A DNA stretch of 64,000 nucleotides from assembly GCA_029309925.1 (NCBI GenBank), contig JARKND010000001.1:2957035-3021034 (forward strand). Direction: 5' to 3'. The notes below the pieces were generated by a model. That model made no database searches and was not told where the DNA came from. It saw only the letters and a program-made list of their open reading frames with translations. The translations under genes were made by a program, and so were the position numbers. Numbering within the stretch: position 1 is the stretch's first letter; every line of letters begins with the position of its first letter. Below, piece after piece: positions 44,313 through 53,255 of the stretch. This stretch comes from Fulvivirgaceae bacterium JP3-4 (GTDB taxonomy: Bacteria; Bacteroidota; Bacteroidia; Cytophagales; Cyclobacteriaceae).

Positions 44313-45056
44313 TTAATACTTCACCACCCAGGCACCGTCCGTGTACTCAGCTTTTAGCTGGTCTGCGGTAGCCTGTGTTGCAGCATAAGTATCGCCATCA
44401 GCGATCGCCAATCTGTAAAATTTAACCTTACCGTAAGGAGGAATAATCTTGGGGCTGAGTCCTTTAGGCGCCAGCTTCTTGGCGTAGTCAAGGATCAGAT
44501 CGCCATCGATACCACTCGCGATAATGACATAGTAACGACCAGTCCTTTCGGTTAGTGTGTCGATGGTTCCGGCAGGAGGTGTAGCCGTGAGGGCGGCAAG
44601 TGAGTCAGCCCTGCGTCTTTCATCTTCCTGACGTTTTGATTCAGCGAGGTTAAGCGCGTCCTGCTTTTCCTTTGCCTCCTGCTCAATGCGTTGTTTTTCA
44701 CGTTCTGCTGCCAATTGCTTGGGGCGATACATGGCAAAATACCAGACGGCAGCACCGGCAAGGAGCACGATCGCAGCGATACCCAGGATCTTCGGCCAGG
44801 GCGAGCCACCATCGTCATCATTGTCATAGTACTCGTTAGAACTGTACTGTCGAACTTCTTCTTGTTCCATTTCTTTAGGTGTTTCGGTTGTATTGGAAGT
44901 GGATTGATAGTAAGTCTCAGTGGTGGTGGTGGTCGTCTTTGGAGTTTCCTCCCTGTTCAATGGTTGATATTCAATTTCCGGAAGACCGAATGTATCATCA
45001 TTCTGATTTTGATTTTCAGGTGATGTATTCTCGTCTTGCTTTTTTCTACGGGCCAT
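44313..45056 (-). CDS. SPOR domain-containing membrane protein
   Basis: A 247-residue single-pass protein: a cytosolic Thr/Asn/Glu-rich N-terminus (about 1-84), a transmembrane helix (about 87-108), a charged coiled-coil (about 110-155), and a C-terminal SPOR-like domain (GRYYVIIASGIDGDLILDYAKKL to the end). SPOR domains bind denuded glycan strands at the division site. It has a strong promoter and probably leads the exbB-exbD-tonB transcript, 51 bases upstream of exbB. Confidence 0.82.
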   Translation of the reverse strand: MARRKKQDENTSPENQNQNDDTFGLPEIEYQPLNREETPKTTTTTTETYYQSTSNTTETPKEMEQEEVRQYSSNEYYDNDDDGGSPWPKILGIAAIVLLAGAAVWYFAMYRPKQLAAEREKQRIEQEAKEKQDALNLAESKRQEDERRRADSLAALTATPPAGTIDTLTERTGRYYVIIASGIDGDLILDYAKKLAPKGLSPKIIPPYGKVKFYRLAIADGDTYAATQATADQLKAEYTDGAWVVKY

Positions 45057-45084
45057 AGTGTTAGTTTAGCATAGTCTGAACATA

Positions 45085-45115
45085 CAAAAATAATCTAAAT
45101 TTTGAGGCGTACAAA
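45085..45115 (-). promoter_or_regulatory. full Bacteroidota-type promoter
   Basis: TTTG (-33, minus strand, 45112-45115), a 19-base spacer, and TATTTTTG (-7, 45085-45092). This matches the Bacteroidota consensus TTTG-N19-TAnnTTTG, about 30 bases before the SPOR start codon. It is the clearest promoter in the window. Confidence 0.75.
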
Positions 45116-45128
45116 CACCTGGGGCGCG

Positions 45129-46784
45129 TCAGAACGTCCATGTAATACCTCCGAGTACCTGAAGACCTCGCACCGGATAGTTGAGGAACATCGGATACTC
45201 ATTTGAAGTCAGATTGTTTCCCTGCACAAACACAGAGAATTTAGGCGACACAATATATTCAAGTCTCGCATTGAGGTCGAGGGCCGGATCAAGTTCAACG
45301 ATCGTATAATCGGTCAGCGTAGTATAGTCTTTCGCCTTCATTCCTCCCTGCGCAATCAGGCTGACGTCAAACAGGACCTTCTTGTAAATATTGAAACCTA
45401 GGTCACCGGTGACGCGGTATGTCGGGCGATGCCATGCCTCCTCCTGCTGTTGCGTGCTGTAGTTGAAAAGGTCTCCCCTGATCAGGACCTTAACCGCTTC
45501 TGTCTGCGCAAATCCGATCGAAGCAAATACATTCGTACGGATGGTGGCATCAGTATCATACTCTACATTAAACTTCGACTGGTCTGTAAAGTCGTTGACG
45601 TAGAAATACAAGTTCTTCAGGCTCGCGAAAGAAAAGCCTCCGTTAAGAGAAACTTTGCTGCCAATGCGGGTATGCAGCGCTGCCTGCAGATCGTACAACT
45701 TGTTTGTATGGAAGATGGAAATGTTCGGTGCAAGCCACAGATTTTCACGTGATAAAGACTGCAGCGAAACTTTTTCGACACCCCCGGTGAGGGATGCAAC
45801 TACATCTACTGAAGGACTTAGTGGATATGAAGCGCGAATGTCGGGATAGGCATGAACATCACGATCATCAATGCTGTCATTCTCAAATGCCGCGACAATA
45901 CCTGCTGTCAGTTTGAGGTCGGGAATAGGATAAAAAGTATAGTAGGGATTCACACTGAACAGGCTTCGGGCATTGCCGTCTACCGCCACATCGGTGCGGT
46001 TGAGCAAAACATAGTCGGCCCCTACTCCTATCGCGGACTCTTCGTTGAGCGTATAGCGCGCACCGAAATTCAGGTCGACTTCAGTTTCCTTAGCTTCGTA
46101 TTTATCCATCAGGTAGCTGAAAACACCACCGAGGTTGTAAGCAAAATCAGAATTTTTTGTATTCGACAACGAGCCCGACAGCTTGAAATTATTATAAGCT
46201 TGTTTGATGGTTGCTCCGTCAACGTCAGTGCCCGGTACATAGCCGTAGAAATGTGTCGACCGGTTTTCAAATTCGGCCTCACCAGACAGCGAAACGTAAT
46301 CGGTGAACGATTTGCCAAACACCGACACTCCTGCCATTCCTCCTCCTGAATTCACACCATCCACCGGTCCTTTGTCCGAGCTTTTCAGAAAGGCATGAGC
46401 GCCTACGAGCTTGTTCTTATCTTTTTTCGTGTTGATAAATCCTTCGAGGTAAGGCGATGAATAGTTTCCATACCCCACACTGATCGAGCCACCGGTAGCC
46501 TTTGACGATTCTTCCTGCTTGAGTTTCAGCGGGCGAATCTGTGGTGTGAACTGAGCCGTCTGAAAACTGAAAGGCCTGAAGTCGTACTTCATGGGCGTCC
46601 TGATCGGATCAGATGGCTTCGGTGGAATTTTTTCGAAATTACGGTTGGCTTTAGGCAACGTGATCTGACGCTCCTTCACAATTTCGATCTCAACATCTTC
46701 AAGTTCGCCCTCCTCCCATTGCTGTTGTGCAAAAGCTACCTGGACTGCGAGGAGCATGGCGATCGTAAAAAATATATTCTTCAT
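45129..46784 (-). CDS. TonB-dependent receptor-like barrel without plug
   Basis: A 551-residue outer membrane protein: signal peptide ending VAFAQ, a short acidic/Pro-rich N-terminal region (about 20-90), then a large barrel (GGSISVGYGNYSSPYLEGF onward) ending GLQVLGGITWTF. The strands resemble TonB-dependent receptor barrels (FVQGNNLTSNEYPMFLNYPV near the end is typical), but there is no plug domain or CarboxypepD-like extension. It follows the 1012-residue TPR gene by 25 bases, so the two form a unit. Function unknown. Confidence 0.8.
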   Translation of the reverse strand: MKNIFFTIAMLLAVQVAFAQQQWEEGELEDVEIEIVKERQITLPKANRNFEKIPPKPSDPIRTPMKYDFRPFSFQTAQFTPQIRPLKLKQEESSKATGGSISVGYGNYSSPYLEGFINTKKDKNKLVGAHAFLKSSDKGPVDGVNSGGGMAGVSVFGKSFTDYVSLSGEAEFENRSTHFYGYVPGTDVDGATIKQAYNNFKLSGSLSNTKNSDFAYNLGGVFSYLMDKYEAKETEVDLNFGARYTLNEESAIGVGADYVLLNRTDVAVDGNARSLFSVNPYYTFYPIPDLKLTAGIVAAFENDSIDDRDVHAYPDIRASYPLSPSVDVVASLTGGVEKVSLQSLSRENLWLAPNISIFHTNKLYDLQAALHTRIGSKVSLNGGFSFASLKNLYFYVNDFTDQSKFNVEYDTDATIRTNVFASIGFAQTEAVKVLIRGDLFNYSTQQQEEAWHRPTYRVTGDLGFNIYKKVLFDVSLIAQGGMKAKDYTTLTDYTIVELDPALDLNARLEYIVSPKFSVFVQGNNLTSNEYPMFLNYPVRGLQVLGGITWTF

Positions 46785-46809
46785 AGCTGAAAAAATATCC
46801 GTGCGCATG

Positions 46810-49800
46810 TTAATTCTTTTCTTCAACGGTATCGGCTTTTTGTTGATTTTCAATTTCAAGTTCCTTCTCCAGCACCTGCTGCAATTTCTTGCGTGCCTCC
46901 TCTTTTACAGATTCAGCAGGGAAATTATCGATCAGCGACTGCAACGTGGCTTTTGCATTGAAGTAGTCTTCCTGCGCAAAGAACACATCGGCAATAAGCA
47001 GGAATGACTTGCCTACCCAACTTTCATACGACTCAAAATCTTTGTTCAGGCTCGTCAGCGTCTCGTAGGCCTGCGTATAGTTCTTCTCGAGATAGAAGGT
47101 CTGCGCGAGCAGGAATTTTGCTTCAGCGCCATATTCATCCTGGGCGGTGTTGAGTGTGTTCAGGAACTCGTCTTTCGCAGTTTCATAATCACCGCGGGCG
47201 AAGGCAGATTTGCCAAGGTAGAGTGACGCTTTGTTCTGTGCACTTGCGCTCACCGCGCCTCGTTCCAGAATTATCCGGGCATAAGCATCGGCCGAGTCAT
47301 ATTGGGCCTGCATATAGAACGACTCCATCAACCCCATCCACGCATTCGACTGTTCCTTCTTGTTCGTGGCAAGGCGCTCAAGCCGTTTGAAGCTGCGCAC
47401 CGCATCCGGGTACATACCCTGCTTGTATTCGATCTCCGCAAGGCGGCCTTCTACCCGACTTCCAAAAGCAAAATTCGGATCTGCGCTAAGTTCCTTGTAG
47501 ATCGGATAGGCCTTCATAAGATCTTTCAGGCGGTAATGCGATTCCGCGATATAATACTTTGTTTCATTGGCCCGTGATGATGCGGGATAGCTTGCCAGAA
47601 AATTATTAAGACTCGTGATCGCCTTTTGATATTGCTGATCGAAGTAAAGATTTTTGCCAGTCTCGAACTCAATGTTTTCAAGTGCCTGGTTGCCAGGGTT
47701 TGCTTTTTTGAACTGGGCGAGATAAGTCTCAAACTCGCCAGACTTTCCTGCGGCAGTCAGCACATCCTGCAAAGGCAAAAGGACTTCCTGCGCCAGCGGA
47801 TGTGTTGGGAAGCGCTGAATCACCGCGCCATAATCTGCAATGCTCTTGTCGTATTGCTTCAGATTGAAGTATGAAGATGCTCTCCGCATATAGGCGTACG
47901 GGAGGAATTTTGAATTAGCGCTTTCGCGGATGAGTTGAGACAACCCTTCCACTGCAGCCTGCGAATTTCCCTGTTCGATATCAAACTGCGCCCGCTGGAA
48001 CAATGCCTCATCGCGATATTGCGACTTCGGATAATTCTGAATAAGTAACGACAGCTGATTTCTCGACTCGCCATACTTGCGCTGGATACCACTGATGACA
48101 CCGGTCTGAAGAAGAACGTAGTCATTATCGGGTGAGCCGATATTTCTGGCTTTGGTATAATTGGACAGCGCTTCGTCATAACGCTTTGCTACATAGTAGC
48201 AGTCAGCTAAACGAATCAGTCCATCGGTATAATTAGGTGTGCTGCGATTGCCACGGTTTACAAAATCCTGGAAGTTCATCAGCGCATTTTCATACGCCTC
48301 GAGGTTGTAGTGCGCATAGCCCAGACCGTAACGGGTCTTCAGCAGGGTTTCCATATCTACTGCGGATCCGCTCTCCAATACTTTCTTATAATGACGGATG
48401 GCCTGCTCGTACTTCTGCCCCATGGAGTAAGCTTCAGCAGCCCAGAAGCTAGCCTGGATGACGAAAGCGGGGTCGCGCGGATAGCGCAACGACTTTTCGA
48501 AATTCTCAACTGCCCCGGGATAGTCTTCCTTGTTAAACAGCTCTGTGCCCTTGAGGTACGCTGCCTTCTGGTAGGCCTGCTCAACCTGCGGGCTTTTCGT
48601 GCTCAGCGTTTCAATGTATTCGATCGCTTTATGATAATTGTTTCCATTGATGTATGCCTGCGCTAGCAACTCCCTCACCTCGGTGCTGTGTACGCTTCCG
48701 CGGAAATCTTTAAGGAACTTTTCGAATTCAGTAATAGCCTGTTCGGGTCTGCCGGCATCGTACAACACTTTGGCATACTGGAAAGATGATTCTTCCACAA
48801 GCTTTGAATCTTTCGTGTACTTTCTGGCGACATCAAAAGCGTTGATAGCGAGTGGCTTCTGACCCTGTTTCAGGTAAAGGATTCCAAGGTAGTACGAAGC
48901 ATAGAAACTGGTAGAATCCTTGCCAGCGGCTGACTTGCCGAGGTAAGTAATTGCTTTGTCTGTTTGATTGAGCTGGTAGTTTGAAAAACCTGCGCGGAAG
49001 AGTACCGCACTTTCCGCTTTCGCGGGATTGTCTGCCAGGTAGCGCTCGTAGGCATCCACCGCTCCCTTATAATCACCCTTAAAATACAGGGCTTCGGCCG
49101 CGAGCAGGGAGATTTCATTGCTATTCTGAATGCCGCTCTTATTTTTCACCGAGTTGACATATTGCAGCAACTCGTCATACTTCTTTTGCTTGTAAAGCAC
49201 GTTGGCAATGAGGTATGGAACCACGGGGGCGTAAGAAGGATTTGACTCAGCTTTACGAAGGTCTTTCAAAGCTTCGTCATATTGGCCGTTGGAGTATTCA
49301 ATAAATCCAGCGTAGTAGTTTGCCGCTGGCGCGTACTGGCTGTTTACATTCTTAACGAGGTTAAACTGCTCAAGTGCCTCATCGAGCTTCTTCAAATTAA
49401 AAAAGCTGTATCCCCAGCGGAAGTGCGCCTGGTTTCGCTGATCAAGCGTCAATGCGGGGAAGTCTACTTTTTTAAAATAGTTTGTCGCCTTGGAATAGCT
49501 TTTCTCGTCATAGAAGAAATTGGCGAGGTCATACCACGCAGTTGCAGCTTTGGGACTGGCCGGGTTATGCGAGATGAAATCTTCGATGAGTTTTTCTCCG
49601 TCATTGTGGCCGAGGCTCAGTGAACTGAAGGCTACATAATATTCGGCCTCGCTCCTGCGCGGATCGGTGCCTGATGTCTCTTCAAGAAATTCCGAGAACA
49701 CTTTCCGGGCCGCACCATAGTTCGCATGAGCGATGAGCTCAGTTCCCTTTCGATAAAGGATCTCTGGTTTGGATTGTGAAAGCTGATGCTGCGCCTGGAG

Positions 49801-49848
49801 TGATTGAAATAAGAATAACAGAATCAGGATGCAAAAAGTATTTCTCAC
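46810..49848 (-). CDS. giant tetratricopeptide repeat protein, periplasmic
   Basis: A roughly 1012-residue protein with a signal peptide (VRNTFCILILLFLFQSLQA-type) and about 25 TPR or TPR-like units covering the rest (such as GQYDEALKDLRKAESN, ENFEKSLRYPRDP, SQAAVEGLSQLIRESANSK), BamD/YbgF-like in style. The GTG at 49848 is preferred over the ATG at 49947: it starts the signal peptide, and a -7 box at 49953-49960 would place the transcript start near 49947. It is co-transcribed with the plug-less barrel gene and is probably its periplasmic partner or scaffold. Confidence 0.85.
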   Translation of the reverse strand: MRNTFCILILLFLFQSLQAQHQLSQSKPEILYRKGTELIAHANYGAARKVFSEFLEETSGTDPRRSEAEYYVAFSSLSLGHNDGEKLIEDFISHNPASPKAATAWYDLANFFYDEKSYSKATNYFKKVDFPALTLDQRNQAHFRWGYSFFNLKKLDEALEQFNLVKNVNSQYAPAANYYAGFIEYSNGQYDEALKDLRKAESNPSYAPVVPYLIANVLYKQKKYDELLQYVNSVKNKSGIQNSNEISLLAAEALYFKGDYKGAVDAYERYLADNPAKAESAVLFRAGFSNYQLNQTDKAITYLGKSAAGKDSTSFYASYYLGILYLKQGQKPLAINAFDVARKYTKDSKLVEESSFQYAKVLYDAGRPEQAITEFEKFLKDFRGSVHSTEVRELLAQAYINGNNYHKAIEYIETLSTKSPQVEQAYQKAAYLKGTELFNKEDYPGAVENFEKSLRYPRDPAFVIQASFWAAEAYSMGQKYEQAIRHYKKVLESGSAVDMETLLKTRYGLGYAHYNLEAYENALMNFQDFVNRGNRSTPNYTDGLIRLADCYYVAKRYDEALSNYTKARNIGSPDNDYVLLQTGVISGIQRKYGESRNQLSLLIQNYPKSQYRDEALFQRAQFDIEQGNSQAAVEGLSQLIRESANSKFLPYAYMRRASSYFNLKQYDKSIADYGAVIQRFPTHPLAQEVLLPLQDVLTAAGKSGEFETYLAQFKKANPGNQALENIEFETGKNLYFDQQYQKAITSLNNFLASYPASSRANETKYYIAESHYRLKDLMKAYPIYKELSADPNFAFGSRVEGRLAEIEYKQGMYPDAVRSFKRLERLATNKKEQSNAWMGLMESFYMQAQYDSADAYARIILERGAVSASAQNKASLYLGKSAFARGDYETAKDEFLNTLNTAQDEYGAEAKFLLAQTFYLEKNYTQAYETLTSLNKDFESYESWVGKSFLLIADVFFAQEDYFNAKATLQSLIDNFPAESVKEEARKKLQQVLEKELEIENQQKADTVEEKN

Positions 49849-49945
49849 AGTCAGTGATTTTGGAGTTAAAACGTCCCGCAAAAAATTTATTGCAAACAAG
49901 GGACCAAAAAAAACAGTTAAAAAAATGGGCCAAAGCCGTTTATGC
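49849..49945 (-). promoter_or_regulatory. leader with two hairpins before the giant TPR gene
   Basis: On the minus strand, GGGTC...GGCCC (about 49929-49955) is followed by a T-run, and then GTCCC...GGGAC with inner GCAA/TTGC (about 49872-49903) is followed by GTTTT. The first resembles an attenuator. The pairings are short (5 bp), so this is tentative. Confidence 0.3.
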
Positions 49946-49952
49946 ATGGACC

Positions 49953-49960
49953 CAAAGCTA
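49953..49960 (-). promoter_or_regulatory. -7 box TAGCTTTG
   Basis: An exact TAnnTTTG match on the minus strand, about 105 bases before the GTG of the giant TPR gene. No convincing -33 box was seen. Confidence 0.5.
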
Positions 49961-50050
49961 TAAAATTCTTAGGAATATTAACGTGGGTTTATCGCTGGAC
50001 TGCTCTCTTTTCGGCTATGCAACGGGTTGGTGGTAAGTTGGGTAGCGGGG

Positions 50051-50130
50051 CCGGGCTTCAAGCTACAGCTGCAGGTCCGTGAGTGCGTCTCAAAGGCTTG
50101 TAGCTTGAAGCTTGCAGCTTGCAGCCGGAG
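50051..50130. repeat. two-armed heptamer repeat (GCTTGnA)
   Basis: The right arm (50096-50130) has GCTTGTA, GCTTGAA, GCTTGCA, GCTTGCA, GCCGGAG. The left arm (about 50051-50076) carries the inverted form (TTCAAGC, TACAGC, TGCAGG). It lies between holA and the giant TPR gene, beside the holA stop codon. Confidence 0.65.
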
Positions 50131-50161
50131 ATAAAGCCAACGTAAAAAGGAGTAAAAGTGG

Positions 50162-51184
50162 TCAGTGCATAATCCGGTACACCAACTCCCGGAAGATCTG
50201 CCCCTCACTGTCGGAGCCGGAGTTCACGCCTTTGAGCTTGAGATCTGCCTCCTTGATGGAACTGATGCTTTCAATGATTTTTTCCTGCGGATAATGTCGT
50301 AATGCAAGACTATAATCTTTGGCACTGTAGGGGCTGATTTTCAGCGCACTAACAAGTCCTTTCTCGCTCTTGTCAGGAGCCTGCGTAGCCGCGAGAAGTT
50401 TACTGAAAAATGAAAAGAGATAAGCAACAACAGGGATCATTGGGTTCTTCTTCGTATTGCTCTCGAAGTAGTTGACGATCTTGTTGGCGAGCAGCGTATC
50501 GCGTTGGAGGATCGCCTTCTGAAGCTCAAAAATATTATACTCTTTACTGACCCCAACGTGATTCATGACTTGTTCGGAAGTTATCGAGCCGCCATTCCCC
50601 AAAGCGAGGGAGAGTTTATCGATCTCATTCGCTAGTCTGTGTAAATCATTGCCGACATACTCACACAAGGTCATAACGGCACGGTCGTCAATACCAATCT
50701 TTTTCTCGCGGGCATACTCGGCAACGAACTCCGGTAGCTGGTTGTCGTAGGGTTTTTTCGCATTAATCGAAACTGTGTAGTTATCGATCTTCTTACCAAG
50801 TTCCTTCCGCTTGTCCAGGCTTTTGTGTTTGTGGCCGAACACAAGCACCGTGCTCGGCACCGGTTTCATCACATAATCCAGCAGGAGTTTTGAGCCTGTG
50901 TCTTTGTTGATGTCCTGAATGTCCTGCGCCTCCTTCACAATCACGACCTGTCTTTCGGCCATCATCGGATACCTGCGCGCATGCGTCAGCACGGTGGCCA
51001 TCGTAACATCTTTACCGTAGACAATAACCTGGTTAAAACCCCGTTCGGCCGGACTGATACAATTATTTTCGATATAATCTGAAATCACATCGATGTAGTA
51101 AGACTCCTCTCCCTGGAGGAAATAGACAGGCGCAAACTTCCGGGCTTTGAGATCGCTTAGAATTTTCTTTACCGCTGCATCCAT
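50162..51184 (-). CDS. holA: DNA polymerase III subunit delta
   Basis: A 340-residue clamp-loader subunit that opens the sliding clamp. The N-terminal AAA+-like domain begins FAPVYFLQGEESYYIDVI. The middle has TVLVFGHKHKSLDKRKELGK, and the collar domain has YVGNDLHRLANEIDKLSLAL and KEYNIFELQKAILQRD, all typical of HolA. It starts 3 bases after the rhomboid gene. Confidence 0.93.
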   Translation of the reverse strand: MDAAVKKILSDLKARKFAPVYFLQGEESYYIDVISDYIENNCISPAERGFNQVIVYGKDVTMATVLTHARRYPMMAERQVVIVKEAQDIQDINKDTGSKLLLDYVMKPVPSTVLVFGHKHKSLDKRKELGKKIDNYTVSINAKKPYDNQLPEFVAEYAREKKIGIDDRAVMTLCEYVGNDLHRLANEIDKLSLALGNGGSITSEQVMNHVGVSKEYNIFELQKAILQRDTLLANKIVNYFESNTKKNPMIPVVAYLFSFFSKLLAATQAPDKSEKGLVSALKISPYSAKDYSLALRHYPQEKIIESISSIKEADLKLKGVNSGSDSEGQIFRELVYRIMH

Positions 51185-51187
51185 ACC

Positions 51188-51748
51188 TTAACCAACATTT
51201 TTTTTCGAACTCAATCCGATTGCAGTATAAATACCTACCAGTGCTCCGGCAAAATGCGATTCCCAGGAAACGCGTGGATCGGTTGGAAGCACACCGTAAA
51301 TCACCCCTCCATAGAGCATGATGACCACAATCGATATCAGCATTGACGTAAAATCGCGTCTGAAAATTCCGAAGAAAATAAGAAAGAAAGCAAGTCCGTA
51401 CACCACACCACTGGCTCCGATGTGATTGCTGTCGTGTCGTCCAAACAGCCACACCATTACGTTCGTCCAGAAGTACGACCTGAAAAACACAATCCCTCCG
51501 ATCTTCTCATAAAAAAAGAAGAGCACTGTTCCCAGGAAAAGCAACGGAACCGTGTTCGAGATGAGGTGGTCGAGACTTCCGTGCAGCATGGGGCCCGTGA
51601 ATATTCCGATGAGACCCATCGGGGTCCATGGAACAATGCCAAAGAGGCTCAGGGGCCATCCGTACATGTATTCGACATAAAAAGCAGCCCACATTAAAAA
51701 TACCAGACGAAACGGGACAACTGAACTGGCAAACCACGACTGGCTCAT
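51188..51748 (-). CDS. rhomboid family intramembrane serine protease
   Basis: A 186-residue six-helix membrane protease. Catalytic Ser113 is in HIGASG and His165 in SWESHFAG; HLISN (61-65) is the conserved His/Asn motif. The TDPRVSWESHFAGALVG ending is a widespread rhomboid subtype. It is co-transcribed with holA (3-base gap), a pairing with no obvious functional logic. Confidence 0.88.
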   Translation of the reverse strand: MSQSWFASSVVPFRLVFLMWAAFYVEYMYGWPLSLFGIVPWTPMGLIGIFTGPMLHGSLDHLISNTVPLLFLGTVLFFFYEKIGGIVFFRSYFWTNVMVWLFGRHDSNHIGASGVVYGLAFFLIFFGIFRRDFTSMLISIVVIMLYGGVIYGVLPTDPRVSWESHFAGALVGIYTAIGLSSKKNVG

Positions 51749-51892
51749 GCACTTTGGTTAAATGAGCTGCAATTAAATAAATAACTTACTTCCGCAGGTA
51801 TGTTTAATTTAAAAAAGCTGGCGTATCAGCCGGGGTAACCTTTTCATTCCAGCGATGGTATTAATATATTTACTAGTTGAACTCCCTAGTTT

Positions 51893-53254
51893 ATGTATGA
51901 TAAAGAACCCGTGAAGATTTTTGTTGTAGAAGACGACCCTGCTTACACCAAATTTCTCAAATATGTTCTCGGCCTGAATCCCGATTATGAGGTGGAGTTC
52001 TTTACTTCCGGTAAATCCTGCCTCGACAACCTTCACAAGAATCCAACCATCATTACGCTGGATTACTCCCTGCCAGACCTGCCAGGCGAAAAGGTTCTGC
52101 AACAGATCAAAGCTCACGACCCGAGCATCAGTGTCATTATCATTTCCGCGCAGGAAAAGATTGGGACTGCGGTCGAGCTGCTCAAGGCCGGTGCATACGA
52201 TTACATCACAAAAGATCAGGACACAAAAGACCGTGTACTCAATTCCATCAATAACGCCCGGAACAAGTCATCGCTGATCAAAGAGATTGATCACCTCAAA
52301 AAGGAGATCAGCGAGAAGTACGAGTTTGAAAAAAGCATTGTCGGAACGAGCGTTGCGATCAAAAAAATATTCTCACTGCTCGAAAAGGCTTGCAGTACAA
52401 ATATTTCAGTTTCCATCACCGGTGAAACGGGAACTGGTAAGGAACTCGTTGCTAAAGCCATCCACTACAATAGCAAGCGCAAGAACAAGCCGTTCGTAGC
52501 CGTAAACATTGCCGCAATACCCCGCGATCTGATTGAAAGTGAATTGTTCGGGCACGAGAAGGGAGCATTCACAGGAGCAATCACGCGCAGGATCGGAAAA
52601 TTTGAAGAAGCTGACGGAGGCACGATCTTCCTCGATGAAATAGGTGAAATGGATCCAAACCTGCAGGCGAAACTGCTTCGCGTGCTGCAGGAACGCGAGA
52701 TTACACGTATTGGCGGAAACCAGATTGTAAAACTCGATGTCCGCGTGATTGCGGCAACGCACAAAGACCTGACCCAGGAAGTCAAAGAAGGAAGATTCAG
52801 GGAGGATCTTTATTACCGCCTGCTCGGATTGCCGATACAGCTTCCTCCCCTGCGTGAACGCGGCAATGACGTCATTCTTATTGCAAAGTTTTTCCTCGAT
52901 AATTTCACAAAGGAAAACCAGATGCCGCGGTTCAAGATCAGCACTGAAGCACAGCAGAAGCTCATGCAATATCCGTTTCCAGGAAACATCCGCGAGCTGA
53001 AATCTGTCATCGAACTCGCTGCCGTGATGGCGAGCGAGCAGGAGATCAGGCCTCAGGATATAACGTTTAACAGTTCGACTCGACTTGAGTCATTTCTGCA
53101 CCAGGAGATGACGATGGAGCAATACATGTACAAGATCATCCGTCATTTTCTGAATAAACATGATGGCAATGTGCTTGAAGTGGCGCGTAAACTTGACATA
53201 GGAAAGTCATCACTCTATCGATATCTGAAAGAGATGGAGGCTGCCGGAATTTAG
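51893..53254 (+). CDS. sigma-54-dependent response regulator (NtrC type)
   Basis: A 453-residue activator. The receiver domain (about 7-120) has the phosphoacceptor Asp57 (TLDYSLP) and acidic pair near residues 14-15. The AAA+ domain (about 146-380) has Walker A GETGTGKE (177-184), the sigma-54 contact loop GAFTGA (224-229) and Walker B FLDE (Asp248, Glu249). The C-terminal Fis-type helix-turn-helix is at about 424-447 (NVLEVARKLDIGKSSLYRYL). It therefore activates sigma-54 promoters when phosphorylated. The cognate kinase gene follows after one base. Confidence 0.95.
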   Translation: MYDKEPVKIFVVEDDPAYTKFLKYVLGLNPDYEVEFFTSGKSCLDNLHKNPTIITLDYSLPDLPGEKVLQQIKAHDPSISVIIISAQEKIGTAVELLKAGAYDYITKDQDTKDRVLNSINNARNKSSLIKEIDHLKKEISEKYEFEKSIVGTSVAIKKIFSLLEKACSTNISVSITGETGTGKELVAKAIHYNSKRKNKPFVAVNIAAIPRDLIESELFGHEKGAFTGAITRRIGKFEEADGGTIFLDEIGEMDPNLQAKLLRVLQEREITRIGGNQIVKLDVRVIAATHKDLTQEVKEGRFREDLYYRLLGLPIQLPPLRERGNDVILIAKFFLDNFTKENQMPRFKISTEAQQKLMQYPFPGNIRELKSVIELAAVMASEQEIRPQDITFNSSTRLESFLHQEMTMEQYMYKIIRHFLNKHDGNVLEVARKLDIGKSSLYRYLKEMEAAGI

Positions 53255-53255
53255 T

